From the NCBI RefSeq assembly GCF_900099685.1, contig NZ_FNDW01000003.1, positions 62,001 through 126,000 on the forward strand: DNA of 64,000 bases, read 5' to 3'. Shown here piece after piece: positions 9,045 to 17,187 of the stretch. This DNA comes from Chryseobacterium taeanense (GTDB lineage Bacteria > Bacteroidota > Bacteroidia > Flavobacteriales > Weeksellaceae). Position 1 is the first letter of the stretch, and every line of letters starts with the position of its first letter. A program made the position numbers and the translations under genes. The notes under the pieces are model-generated. The model ran no database searches and was not told the origin of the DNA. It saw nothing but the letters and a program-made list of their open reading frames with translations.

Positions 9045-9683
9045 TCAGACCGCAAAACCATTCTTTATAGCAAACACAGCCAATCCCACGCGGGTTTTAA
9101 GATCGAGTTTGTCGCAAAGCTGATCTCTGTAACTTTCCACAGTTCTAGGACTGCAGCACATTTTATCTGCAATTTCTTTATAACTAAGTTCTGTAACTGT
9201 GTACTTCAAAAACTCTTTCTCACGCTCCGAAATTCTTACGTTCGCAGCAGTTTCTTCATTATTCATATTAGAAAAGATAATTTTCGATGCCCAGTCGGGA
9301 TAGAAAAACCCGTCGGTATTAAGTTTGATTAAAGCATTTTCCAGTTCCTGAGGATGAGTGTTTTTCAGTAAATATCCTTTTGCCCCGTTTTTAATCATTT
9401 TAATGACACTTTTATCATCGCCCTGCATGCTTAATGCCATTACTTTAATATCAGGATGATTTTCCTTGAGCCACAGTACAGTTTCAAATCCGTCCATAAT
9501 CGGCATACTGATGTCGAGTAAAATAATGTCCGGAATCTTGCTTTTATTTTCAAATTTATGAATCAGATCTTTACCATTTTCAGCAACATAAATAACTTCA
9601 AAATCTTTAAAGTTACCAATAATTCCCTCTAATGCTTTTGCGATAAGGATGTGATCGTCTACAATCACTATTGTTTTTTTCAT
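9045..9683 (-). CDS. NarL/FixJ-type response regulator
   Basis: 212 residues: receiver domain (phospho-acceptor Asp57 in ILLDISMP, acidic pair DD at 9-10, conserved Lys near 105) and a C-terminal LuxR-type helix-turn-helix (YTVTELSYKEIADKM through SPRTVESYRDQL). The start overlaps the stop of the upstream kinase gene by 4 bases (9680-9683), so the two are coupled. Signal and targets cannot be read from the sequence. Confidence 0.93.
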   Translation of the reverse strand: MKKTIVIVDDHILIAKALEGIIGNFKDFEVIYVAENGKDLIHKFENKSKIPDIILLDISMPIMDGFETVLWLKENHPDIKVMALSMQGDDKSVIKMIKNGAKGYLLKNTHPQELENALIKLNTDGFFYPDWASKIIFSNMNNEETAANVRISEREKEFLKYTVTELSYKEIADKMCCSPRTVESYRDQLCDKLDLKTRVGLAVFAIKNGFAV

Positions 9684-10465
9684 GGCTGTCTTTTTAAAAT
9701 AATATTGAGTGTGGTTCCTAAGTTCTCCCGACTTTCGAGACTGAACTCGGCTCCGATAATTTCAGCTCTGTTTTTCATGTTGGTAAGGCCTATTCCGTTT
9801 GATTTAGCATTTAATGCGTCAAAGCCAACACCATCATCTTTAATATTAAGTTCCCAAAGTACTTTTTCAGAAGTGTTGAGATTGATGAAAATATTCTTAC
9901 AATTGGCGTGCTTCATACTGTTCTGAATAAATTCCTGGGTAATTCTTAACAGAACATTCTTATGAACAAACCCTAAATCCAGCTGTTGAAAATTATGTTT
10001 AAAATCAACGTGGCACTTTTTAAAAGCATTTGTAATATCTACTTCTTCCTGTATTAAAGTTACGATTTCTTTCTGCTTAATATTGTCATCCGTCAATGTT
10101 TTGGAAAGACTTCTGAGATCCTGCAGTGACTGATTGATGATTTGTGAAACCTGGTCGATCCTTTCACTTACTTCCGGAACTTTATTTTCATATAAAAGCT
10201 GTTGGATGTAAAGGCTGACAAGGGTAAGTTTCTGCCCAATATTATCATGAAGTTCACGCCCTATCTGCTGCATTGTGACCTGCTGTATTTCAAGCTGTGT
10301 TGCAAGAAGCTCGCGCTTATGAATCTCATTTTTCACTTCAATTTCATTCATATATTCTTTTTTGCGTTGCCTGTATTTGAGGATATAAACCATCACTGCA
10401 GCTACAAACAATACAAAAAATGTATTGAAGAGAATTAATATTATCAGGAGTTCTGTTTTCCCCAT
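9680..10465 (-). CDS. Sensor histidine kinase, HisKA_3 (NarX/DesK) type
   Basis: 261 residues. One N-terminal membrane helix (about 5-30) with almost no periplasmic loop, a coiled-coil linker, then the HisKA_3 dimerisation motif with phospho-acceptor His73 (RELHDNIGQ), and an HATPase domain with an N-box (FIQNSMKHANC), G1 (DDGVGFD) and G2 (NGIGLTNMKNR). The lack of a sizeable sensor domain suggests membrane-state sensing or a partner protein. The neighbouring 215-residue membrane protein, whose gene overlaps the kinase start by 22 bases, is a candidate partner (inferred). Confidence 0.92.
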   Translation of the reverse strand: MGKTELLIILILFNTFFVLFVAAVMVYILKYRQRKKEYMNEIEVKNEIHKRELLATQLEIQQVTMQQIGRELHDNIGQKLTLVSLYIQQLLYENKVPEVSERIDQVSQIINQSLQDLRSLSKTLTDDNIKQKEIVTLIQEEVDITNAFKKCHVDFKHNFQQLDLGFVHKNVLLRITQEFIQNSMKHANCKNIFINLNTSEKVLWELNIKDDGVGFDALNAKSNGIGLTNMKNRAEIIGAEFSLESRENLGTTLNIILKRQP

Positions 10466-11091
10466 AAGAATGAAATTGAAAATAACACATACATAACCAC
10501 TCCTGAAATCAGAAAATAAGCGAAATAAATATTATAGATTTCCCTATAGGATTTAAGCAATTCAAAAAAAGTCCAGAAAGGTAAAGTTCCTATATAAAAC
10601 AACGTAACTCCCAGATTGATATAAAACATTCTGTTTTTACCAAAATCTAAAATATTGGATGAGTTAATCTGTTTGTAATATTCCATAATAACCAGAATCA
10701 TAAGGATTAAACATCCCAAAGTATAGTTTAAAGAAAACATGACTTTATTTGGCGGATAGAAAAATTCGCCGGGAATAAATGAAAGGAGATAAATAAATGA
10801 CAGTATAAAGAAGAGCTTTGGCTTGTTGAATGACTTCGCCGCATAGAGCCAGTAAAAAAACAAAAACTCAACAGGTATTACAAAATAATTGTAAAACGCC
10901 TGTTTATTGTATTCTATAAAATGATCTCCCCATTTTCCTATAGATTCGGAGACAAAAGCAAAAACGAGATAAAACACAAAAAATTTCCAATATTCGTTTT
11001 TTATACGTTGATAATATAAAATCGAAATGAGAGCCGCAAAACCTTCACTCCAAAACATTAATTCCTGTACTATTCTTTGGAAATCGCCCAT
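10444..11091 (-). CDS. Polytopic membrane protein of unknown function
   Basis: 215 residues with six or seven predicted membrane helices and no catalytic motif that I recognise. Its 3' end overlaps the kinase start by 22 bases, so it is in the same transcript. Many flavobacteria place a similar small membrane protein ahead of a NarX-type kinase (recollection). It may act as a sensing or membrane-coupling component. Confidence 0.75.
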   Translation of the reverse strand: MGDFQRIVQELMFWSEGFAALISILYYQRIKNEYWKFFVFYLVFAFVSESIGKWGDHFIEYNKQAFYNYFVIPVEFLFFYWLYAAKSFNKPKLFFILSFIYLLSFIPGEFFYPPNKVMFSLNYTLGCLILMILVIMEYYKQINSSNILDFGKNRMFYINLGVTLFYIGTLPFWTFFELLKSYREIYNIYFAYFLISGVVMYVLFSISFLWGKQNS

Positions 11092-11116
11092 TGTGTTTTA
11101 TAAAAATTATAGGTAA

Positions 11117-11659
11117 TTAAAACAACTCTGTCTTTGAATTATCCGGAGGGACAAGATTTCCATGATTCTGGCAAACAAACTCAGGATCTATGCCTGAATC
11201 TTTCCCAAAAGCCTTTGCAATAGTTCCTTTCCCGTTTATATCTAAAGGATTGAAATCATAATTTCCTATCTCTCCGTCTTCTCCTTTTCTTTTGATGGTA
11301 GGAACCATGACCAATGTATGCATCTCTGCACACTCTATCCCAATCGGTGTATCTCCCATGATGCCCCAGTTTTCTGCATTTGGATAAGCTGCATAATAAA
11401 ACCTGATGCCAAGATCTTCTGCATTAATCCCTGAATTTCCTTCAAGTGCCAATGTTTCAATATCATAAATAAATCTTTTGAGCGTCGTAAAATCAAACTG
11501 GATGGAATGTGCGTCTTCAATTCCTATCGTTTCTTTTATAGAAAGCAACTGATTCGCTCTGTAGTTGTTTACGAGAGTCTGAATAAGCTCAGTTGTCATC
11601 ATGCTTAAAGGCTGTTTAAGACCTTGCGCTTCAGTTTCTAACTTGGCTTTTGGTTTCAT
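11117..11659 (-). CDS. Unknown soluble protein, 180 residues
   Basis: No signal peptide, no membrane segment and no motif that I recognise. It begins with a basic stretch, followed by a helical region and a mixed alpha/beta core (IRFYYAAYP, HTLVMVPTIKR). It starts 25 bases upstream of the membrane-protein gene in the same direction, which suggests co-transcription with the two-component pair. The upstream flank has two copies of ATGTTAGTTTTT. Likely a real gene, since the frame is long and starts cleanly with ATG. Function unknown. Confidence 0.7.
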   Translation of the reverse strand: MKPKAKLETEAQGLKQPLSMMTTELIQTLVNNYRANQLLSIKETIGIEDAHSIQFDFTTLKRFIYDIETLALEGNSGINAEDLGIRFYYAAYPNAENWGIMGDTPIGIECAEMHTLVMVPTIKRKGEDGEIGNYDFNPLDINGKGTIAKAFGKDSGIDPEFVCQNHGNLVPPDNSKTELF

Positions 11660-11855
11660 AATGTTAGTTTTTAAAAATGTTAGTTTTGATCTGCTAATTT
11701 CGTAAAAAATCCTTTTGCTGCGACACGGTTTTTTCCTGATTATTATATGGGGTTTTTACGGATTGTACATTTGATGAAAGATTAATTTGTTAATATTATA
11801 TTTGGGAATGATATTTTAACCCTCTCAGGTAAAAATTCATGATATTAAGACAAAT

Positions 11856-11879
11856 AAAAACCACTCTTTCGAGTGGCTT
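11856..11879 (-). terminator. Intrinsic terminator of the 87-residue gene
   Basis: Six-bp stem CCACTC/GAGTGG (11861-11866 and 11871-11876) with a TTTC loop on the plus strand. Read on the minus strand it is followed by a T-rich run and lies just after the stop codon at 11883. Confidence 0.8.
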
Positions 11880-11882
11880 AGA

Positions 11883-12146
11883 TTAATAACCAACAAATTC
11901 AGATGCTTTCACTGCGACTGCTTTTTCAAGAGTAACATAAAGATTTGAGCAAACTCTTTTTAAGTCGGCCATTACCTGATCTGATGATTTAGCTTGATGA
12001 AATAGTGTTGTATTCGGCAAATTGTATGTATTGCCATATTGTGTAAATACATCATGATAATTCAATTCCAACATAGCCGCTTTAACTTCGGTGTGTTTAG
12101 TATTAATATCATAAGATATTAATACGTTTCCAATAGTTGTTCCCAT
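11883..12146 (-). CDS. Small protein with a possible Cas2/VapD-like fold
   Basis: 87 residues, no export signal. The N-terminal strand NVLISYDI, a helix (EVKAAMLELNYHDVF), a central strand pair around NTTLFHQ, a second helix (SDQVMADLKRVCSNL) and a final strand (EKAVAVK) give the beta-alpha-beta-beta-alpha-beta order of a ferredoxin-like fold, as in Cas2 and VapD. No cas genes or CRISPR repeats are nearby, so a role in CRISPR adaptation is not supported. Flanked by a clear terminator and a 339-base gap, so it is probably expressed alone. Function unknown; the fold call is inference. Confidence 0.65.
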   Translation of the reverse strand: MGTTIGNVLISYDINTKHTEVKAAMLELNYHDVFTQYGNTYNLPNTTLFHQAKSSDQVMADLKRVCSNLYVTLEKAVAVKASEFVGY

Positions 12147-12424
12147 AAATTTATATTTTAAAATTAGCTGTAAAGAAAAGATTATTTAAACCCAAAAATT
12201 TATGGAAAACCTTATCATTCTTATCTTTTTTATGATATGCTTGTTTAAATAAATTTTTAGTTTAGCTAAAAAAGTTGTTATTATTTGTAGAACAGTTTAA
12301 TTACCTCACAATCCAAAAAAATTGTGTTCTTCGCTGAGTGAAACGCGTTTGCGAACTTAAAAACAGCTAGTATGAAAAAATCTTTGTGGACTTTGCGTTT
12401 ATAGAATTCAGTAAAACAAAAAAT
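12147..12424. repeat. Gene-free stretch with degenerate flavobacterial intergenic repeats
   Basis: No credible ORF. About 12300-12415 contains a short hairpin (CACAAT...ATTGTG), then words such as TTCTTCGCTGAGTGAAAC, TTTGCGAACTTAAAA and GGACTTTGCGTTT, which I associate with intergenic repeats in Chryseobacterium genomes (recollection). Between 12165 and 12290 the sequence is plain A/T-rich DNA and could hold the promoter of the 87-residue gene. Confidence 0.5.
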
Positions 12425-12453
12425 AAGTGCCGCAGAAATCATCTACAGCACTT
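12419..12453 (-). terminator. Intrinsic terminator downstream of clpB
   Basis: On the minus strand, AAGTGC (complement of 12448-12453) pairs with GCACTT (complement of 12425-12430). With G-U pairs the stem extends to about 12 bp, followed by ATTTTTT. It lies 33 bases after the clpB stop. Confidence 0.7.
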
Positions 12454-12485
12454 ACTTACAAAAATAATATATATGAAAAAACTAC

Positions 12486-15092
12486 TTATAAATCTGTCGG
12501 CCTGAATACCAGCCCTGTCTCTTCAAAATAATCCAGCGTGATTCTGTCGCCGTCATTTACTTTACCTGCAAGAATTTCTCTTGATAATTTATTGAGAACT
12601 TCCTGCTGAATCACTCTTTTCAAAGGTCTTGCACCGAAAGCAGGATCATATCCTTTATTCATCAGATAATCTACAGCATCCTGGGTAGCTGTCATTATGA
12701 TATTGCGTTTTGCGAGCATTTCATTAAAACCTCTCAGCTGATAGGTAACAATCTTTCCGATTTCTTTTTTTCTTAACGGCTGGAATAAAACCACTTCATC
12801 AATTCTGTTCAGAAACTCCGGACGTAACGTTTGCTTCAAAAGATCGAAAACCTCATCTTTTGCTTCTTCCAAAGTTTCCGGGCTGATATTATCATCGTTA
12901 TCCCGTTGAGCAGAGTCGAAACGCTCCTGAATCAGATGCGAACCTAAATTCGAAGTCATAATAATGATCGAGTTTTTGAAATTCACGACACGACCTTTAT
13001 TATCCGTTAAACGCCCGTCATCTAAAACCTGCAATAACGTATTGAAAACATCAGGATGCGCTTTTTCAATTTCATCTAAAAGCACAACCGAATAAGGTCT
13101 TCTTCTCACAGCTTCAGTCAGTTGCCCGCCTTCATCATAACCCACATATCCCGGAGGCGCGCCCACTAATCTTGAAACACTATGACGTTCCTGATACTCA
13201 CTCATATCAATTCTCGTCATGTTATTTTCATCATCAAATAAAAACTCTGCCAACGCTTTTGCCAGCTCAGTTTTTCCGACTCCGGTGGTTCCTAAGAATA
13301 AGAATGAACCAATCGGTTTTTTATCATCACTCAGTCCTGCCCTGTTTCTTCTGATGGCATCGGCCACCGCTGTGATGGCTTCATCCTGACCCACAACTCG
13401 GTGATGAAGCTCTGTTTCAAGATTTAATAATTTCTCCCTTTCAGATTGAAGCAATTTTGTAACAGGAATTCCTGTCCATTTTGCGATCACCTCAGAGATA
13501 TTTTCAGAAGTTACCTCCTCTTTAATCAATTCATTCTGATGGTTCTGCATTTCAATTTCAAGCTTTGAAAGATCTTCTTCTTTCTCACGAAGTTTTCCGT
13601 ACTGAATTTCCGCTACTTTAGCATAATCTCCCGCTCTTGAAGCTCTTTCTGCCTCTAATTTCAGAGCTTCGATTTCCTTTTTTATATTCGTTAAATCCTC
13701 AGATTTTTGTTTTTCTTTCAGCCACTTGGCGTTGATTTCATTTCGCTGCTCGGAAATCTTTGCAATATCTTCTTTTAAATGATCAATTTTGGTCTGATTT
13801 CCTTCTCTTGAAATTGCTGCCAGTTCAATTTCAAGCTGCATTAATTTTCGGTCGAGAACATCCAGTTCTTCAGGTTTGGAATTGATTTCCATTCTCAGTT
13901 TAGCCGAAGCCTCATCGATCAGGTCAATCGCTTTATCCGGTAGAAACCGGTCTGAAATATATCGCTGAGACATTTCTACCGCCGCAATAATCGCTTCGTC
14001 TTTGATTCTTACTTTGTGATGTGCCTCATATTTATCTTTAATTCCCCGAAGAATAGAGATTGCTGATTCCGTATCAGGCTCATCCACCATTACTTTCTGA
14101 AAACGTCTTTCCAGCGCTTTATCTTTTTCAAAATATTTCTGATATTCATTCAGAGTTGTAGCACCGATAGCTCTTAGTTCTCCTCTCGCCAAGGCTGGTT
14201 TCAGGATATTGGCAGCATCCATTGCACCTTCACCACCTCCGGCTCCCACCAGTGTGTGGATCTCATCGATGAAAAGAATAATCTGCCCGTCAGATTTAAT
14301 CACCTCATTCACTACCGATTTCAGACGCTCTTCAAACTCACCTTTGTATTTTGCACCGGCGATTAAAGCGCCCATATCCAGTGAATATAATGTTTTATCG
14401 ATCAAATTTTCGGGAACATCACCACTGATAATCCGGTGGGCAATTCCTTCAGCGATGGCAGTTTTACCAACACCCGGCTCCCCGATGAGAATCGGATTAT
14501 TTTTTGTTCTCCTCGAAAGAATCTGCAACACTCTTCTGATCTCTTCATCACGCCCGATTACAGGGTCAAGTTTCCCTTCTGCTGCTAATTCATTGAAATT
14601 TTTAGCATATTTACCTAATGACTGATAAGTTTCTTCCGAGCTTGCAGAAGTAGCTTTGCTTCCTTTTCTTAATTCTTTAATTCCGCCTTCCAGAAGATTT
14701 TTCGTAACACCCATATCTTTCAGCATCTTAGAAACTTCTGAATTTGTTTCTAATAAGGAAAGCCAAAGATGCTCGATTGTTACATATTCATCGCCCATTT
14801 TTTTGGCGATATTCGGGGCATCAAGCAATACTTTATTTGCCGATTGCGAAAGATAAATGTTTCCTCCCTGCACTTTAGGAAGTTTTTCTAAATTTTCACG
14901 GTTACGCTCTCTTACCAAATTAGCATCTGCTTCAGACTTTTTCAGTAAGAAAGGTGAAATATTTTCATCTACCTGAAAAATACCTTCAAGAAGATGTTGA
15001 GGCTCAATACTCTGGTTGCCAAATTCCATAGCTACCTGTTGTGCAGCCTGGATGGCTTCCTGTGATTTTACAGTATATTGGTTTAAGTTCAT
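12486..15092 (-). CDS. clpB: ATP-dependent disaggregase ClpB
   Basis: 868 residues, normal for ClpB. N-terminal Clp_N repeats (about 1-145), first AAA+ module with Walker A GEPGVGKTA near 205 and Walker B IILFIDEIHTL, the coiled-coil middle domain (about 395-525) that separates ClpB from ClpA/C, and the second AAA+ module with Walker A GTTGVGKTE near 605. It resolubilises aggregated proteins together with DnaK in the cytoplasm. No partner gene is adjacent. A heat-shock element could not be recognised upstream. Confidence 0.98.
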   Translation of the reverse strand: MNLNQYTVKSQEAIQAAQQVAMEFGNQSIEPQHLLEGIFQVDENISPFLLKKSEADANLVRERNRENLEKLPKVQGGNIYLSQSANKVLLDAPNIAKKMGDEYVTIEHLWLSLLETNSEVSKMLKDMGVTKNLLEGGIKELRKGSKATSASSEETYQSLGKYAKNFNELAAEGKLDPVIGRDEEIRRVLQILSRRTKNNPILIGEPGVGKTAIAEGIAHRIISGDVPENLIDKTLYSLDMGALIAGAKYKGEFEERLKSVVNEVIKSDGQIILFIDEIHTLVGAGGGEGAMDAANILKPALARGELRAIGATTLNEYQKYFEKDKALERRFQKVMVDEPDTESAISILRGIKDKYEAHHKVRIKDEAIIAAVEMSQRYISDRFLPDKAIDLIDEASAKLRMEINSKPEELDVLDRKLMQLEIELAAISREGNQTKIDHLKEDIAKISEQRNEINAKWLKEKQKSEDLTNIKKEIEALKLEAERASRAGDYAKVAEIQYGKLREKEEDLSKLEIEMQNHQNELIKEEVTSENISEVIAKWTGIPVTKLLQSEREKLLNLETELHHRVVGQDEAITAVADAIRRNRAGLSDDKKPIGSFLFLGTTGVGKTELAKALAEFLFDDENNMTRIDMSEYQERHSVSRLVGAPPGYVGYDEGGQLTEAVRRRPYSVVLLDEIEKAHPDVFNTLLQVLDDGRLTDNKGRVVNFKNSIIIMTSNLGSHLIQERFDSAQRDNDDNISPETLEEAKDEVFDLLKQTLRPEFLNRIDEVVLFQPLRKKEIGKIVTYQLRGFNEMLAKRNIIMTATQDAVDYLMNKGYDPAFGARPLKRVIQQEVLNKLSREILAGKVNDGDRITLDYFEETGLVFRPTDL

Positions 15093-15552
15093 ATTATTTA
15101 GTTGATGGTTTATAGCTGATGGTTTAAAGTTTACATATTAACATCAAAATTTATACAATTCTCTTTTTTAAAATAATGATTTTTGTTATTAAAAAACATT
15201 AAGATCAAAGTCGCTAATTCTAATCTTAATGTCTCTATCAATCATTTAATTCGAAAGCTATATCGCAAAAAGTATTCAATTGTTGATTTTAAAAAAAATA
15301 AAGACAAAATTTCCGAAATTCACACTTTCACACTTAAAATCATTAGACAAAATTTCCGATTTTATTAATTCCAGTGATAAATCATAGCATAACCGTCAGA
15401 TGTAACAGGATTACAAATGGTAAAGTTCCGTTGAATGATAAAAAGGCTTTCATTTAATTTCTCACAATTCAATCTTACGAATACTTACGTATAAAATCAT
15501 CCTTTCAAAATACCTTTTTACGAACAAAATAATTACTTTTGCGTTTTACCAG
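15093..15552. other. 460-base gap between clpB and the TetR gene
   Basis: Contains a direct repeat near 15110-15125 (TTGATGGTTTATAG, CTGATGGTTTA), a perfect 10-bp inverted repeat ACATTAAGAT (15196-15205 and 15223-15232) with a 17-base loop, and the short tetR promoter at its right end. The only frame, 61 codons at 15183-15368, is Lys/Asn/Ile-rich without motif or family resemblance and is probably not a gene. Confidence 0.5.
15534..15541 (+). promoter_or_regulatory. -7 promoter element of the TetR gene
   Basis: TACTTTTG matches TAnnTTTG and ends 11 bases before the ATG at 15553, implying an almost leaderless mRNA. No clear -33 TTG is present. Confidence 0.5.
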
Positions 15553-16131
15553 ATGGAACTTAAAGAAAAACAAAAAAAAATATTAGACGTTGCTGTAGAA
15601 CTTTTCAAGGAAAAAGGCTACATGGGAAGCTCTGTAAGGGATTTAGCTACAAGACTGAACATCAAGGCCGCATCTCTTTATGCACACATCCGTTCCAAGG
15701 AAGAAATTCTTGAATGGATCTGTTTTGGTATTGCCCAGGAGTTTTTTGATGAGCTTCAAGAGGTAAAAAACACGGATATCACTCCAAAGGAAAAACTGAA
15801 CCTGTTTATTGAAAAACACTTATCCGTAGTGCTTCAGAACCGTGATGTCACACATATTTACTCCAATGAGTGGAAGCACCTTGAAGAAAGGCTTAGCGAG
15901 TTTGTAGAACTGAGAAAGAATTATCAGCAGGAAGTGGAACAGTTGATCTCGGATATTTACAGAGCCGAACAGTGGGAACTTCGCTCACCATCTTTCACAA
16001 CCCGGTTTATTCTTCACACCCTGAATAATTCCTATTTTTGGTTCAAGAGAAATACAGAATCGACTACGGAAATCACAGACCAGATCAGAGACAAGATCTT
16101 ATTTGGACTTTTGGGCAAACATAAAAATTAA
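15553..16131 (+). CDS. TetR/AcrR-family transcriptional regulator
   Basis: 192 residues. The N-terminal helix-turn-helix (about residues 10-55) shows the family signature DLATRLNIKAASLYAHIRSKEEILEW; the C-terminal ligand domain is all helical and Trp-rich. TetR proteins of this general type in Bacteroidota often control acyl-CoA or phenylacetate catabolism, so the palindrome in front of paaK is a candidate target. The two loci are 10 kb apart, however, and the tetR upstream region has no copy of that palindrome. Ligand and regulon unknown. A terminator follows. Confidence 0.9.
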   Translation: MELKEKQKKILDVAVELFKEKGYMGSSVRDLATRLNIKAASLYAHIRSKEEILEWICFGIAQEFFDELQEVKNTDITPKEKLNLFIEKHLSVVLQNRDVTHIYSNEWKHLEERLSEFVELRKNYQQEVEQLISDIYRAEQWELRSPSFTTRFILHTLNNSYFWFKRNTESTTEITDQIRDKILFGLLGKHKN

Positions 16132-16170
16132 TGGAGCCTTTCATCGTTGTGAAAAACTCCATTTTATTTT
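16130..16170 (+). terminator. Terminator after the TetR gene
   Basis: AATGGAG (16130-16136) pairs with CTCCATT (16157-16163) across a 20-base loop, followed by TTATTTTTTT. Confidence 0.65.
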
Positions 16171-16197
16171 TTTAGCTTACATCTAAATTACTTTTTT

Positions 16198-17031
16198 TTA
16201 AAACTGTAAATCTACTAAAACCGGAAAATGATCCGACGGATAAAGCAAGTTTTCGCGTCTGTCGTTAATATGTCTGTGTGACTTAATTTTAAAACCTTTT
16301 ACAAAAATATAATCAATTCTGTCTTTAGGAATTTCATTCACATTGAAACCGGTAAAAGTTCCTTTCGGGCCATAATGCTTGGTTTCAGAATGATAATAAC
16401 TGTCCTGTAAGTTTTGTGACATAATTTTAATCGGCTCAGAATCTTCGGTAAGGTTAAAATCACCACTCACGGTAAGCGGCAGGTTTTTAGGATTTAATTC
16501 TTTAATTTTCTTTAAAATAAGCTCAGAAGATTTCACCCTTGCTACATTTCCTATATGATCGAAGTGAAGATTCATTGCCATAAATTGTTTATTCGATTTT
16601 TTATCTCTGAATACAGTATAAGTACATATTCTATTGAGCGCGGCATCCCATCCTTTAGAGGGCTTTTCAGGTGTTTCGGAAAGCCAGAACGTTCCCGATT
16701 TCAGCACCTGAAGCCTTTCGGTATCGTAAAAAATGGCAGAAAATTCACCTTTTTCTTTTCCATCGTCTCTCCCTACTCCTACATAATCATAGTTTTTCAA
16801 TCCGTTCTTAATGTCCTTCATCTGTTCCGGCAGTGCTTCCTGAACGCCAAAATAATCCGGATGATAATAGGTAAGAAGGTCTGCAACATCCTGTTTTCTA
16901 TTCGTCCATGAATTTTCTTTATCAGAATCCACATTCAGCCTGATATTGAAACTCATTACTTTAAGATCCTGCGAAAACCCTAACGCAAACATCATAAGAC
17001 ACACGATTGAAAGTCTGAAATTCATATTCAT
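16198..17031 (-). CDS. Secreted endonuclease/exonuclease/phosphatase-family protein
   Basis: 277 residues from the ATG at 17029-17031 (an alternative begins six bases later). These starts give a clean signal peptide (LSIVCLMMFALGFSQ), whereas the longest frame, from 17067, would begin upstream of the predicted promoter. EEP motifs are visible: MSFNIRLN, the metal-binding Glu in GVQEALP, GDFNLT, RIDYIFVKG and the catalytic SDHFPV at the C-terminus. Family members are DNases, sphingomyelinases or phosphodiesterases; the substrate cannot be told. Predicted periplasmic or extracellular. Confidence 0.9.
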   Translation of the reverse strand: MNMNFRLSIVCLMMFALGFSQDLKVMSFNIRLNVDSDKENSWTNRKQDVADLLTYYHPDYFGVQEALPEQMKDIKNGLKNYDYVGVGRDDGKEKGEFSAIFYDTERLQVLKSGTFWLSETPEKPSKGWDAALNRICTYTVFRDKKSNKQFMAMNLHFDHIGNVARVKSSELILKKIKELNPKNLPLTVSGDFNLTEDSEPIKIMSQNLQDSYYHSETKHYGPKGTFTGFNVNEIPKDRIDYIFVKGFKIKSHRHINDRRENLLYPSDHFPVLVDLQF

Positions 17032-17053
17032 TTTATATTCGTTAATTTCATAA

Positions 17054-17061
17054 CAAAAGTA
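17054..17061 (-). promoter_or_regulatory. -7 promoter element of the EEP gene
   Basis: On the minus strand TACTTTTG (plus-strand CAAAAGTA) matches TAnnTTTG and places transcription start near 17047, about 16 bases before the chosen ATG at 17031. This favours the short start over the one at 17067. Confidence 0.5.
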
Positions 17062-17187
17062 ATGCATATCATCAGAAGAGCATTAATAATGGACAGTTTT
17101 TAATATTAAATATCATTAAGACTTGGCTGACTCCAACAAAAAGTTTTTTGAGAAGCATATAAATATTGTACAGTTATTTGTTAAAAA

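Noticed and set aside
11883..12146. Functional Cas2
   Set aside because: No Cas1, no repeats, and only secondary-structure resemblance.
15183..15368. 61-codon ORF between clpB and the TetR gene
   Set aside because: Lys/Asn/Ile-rich composition of random A/T-rich DNA, no motif, and it overlaps an inverted repeat.
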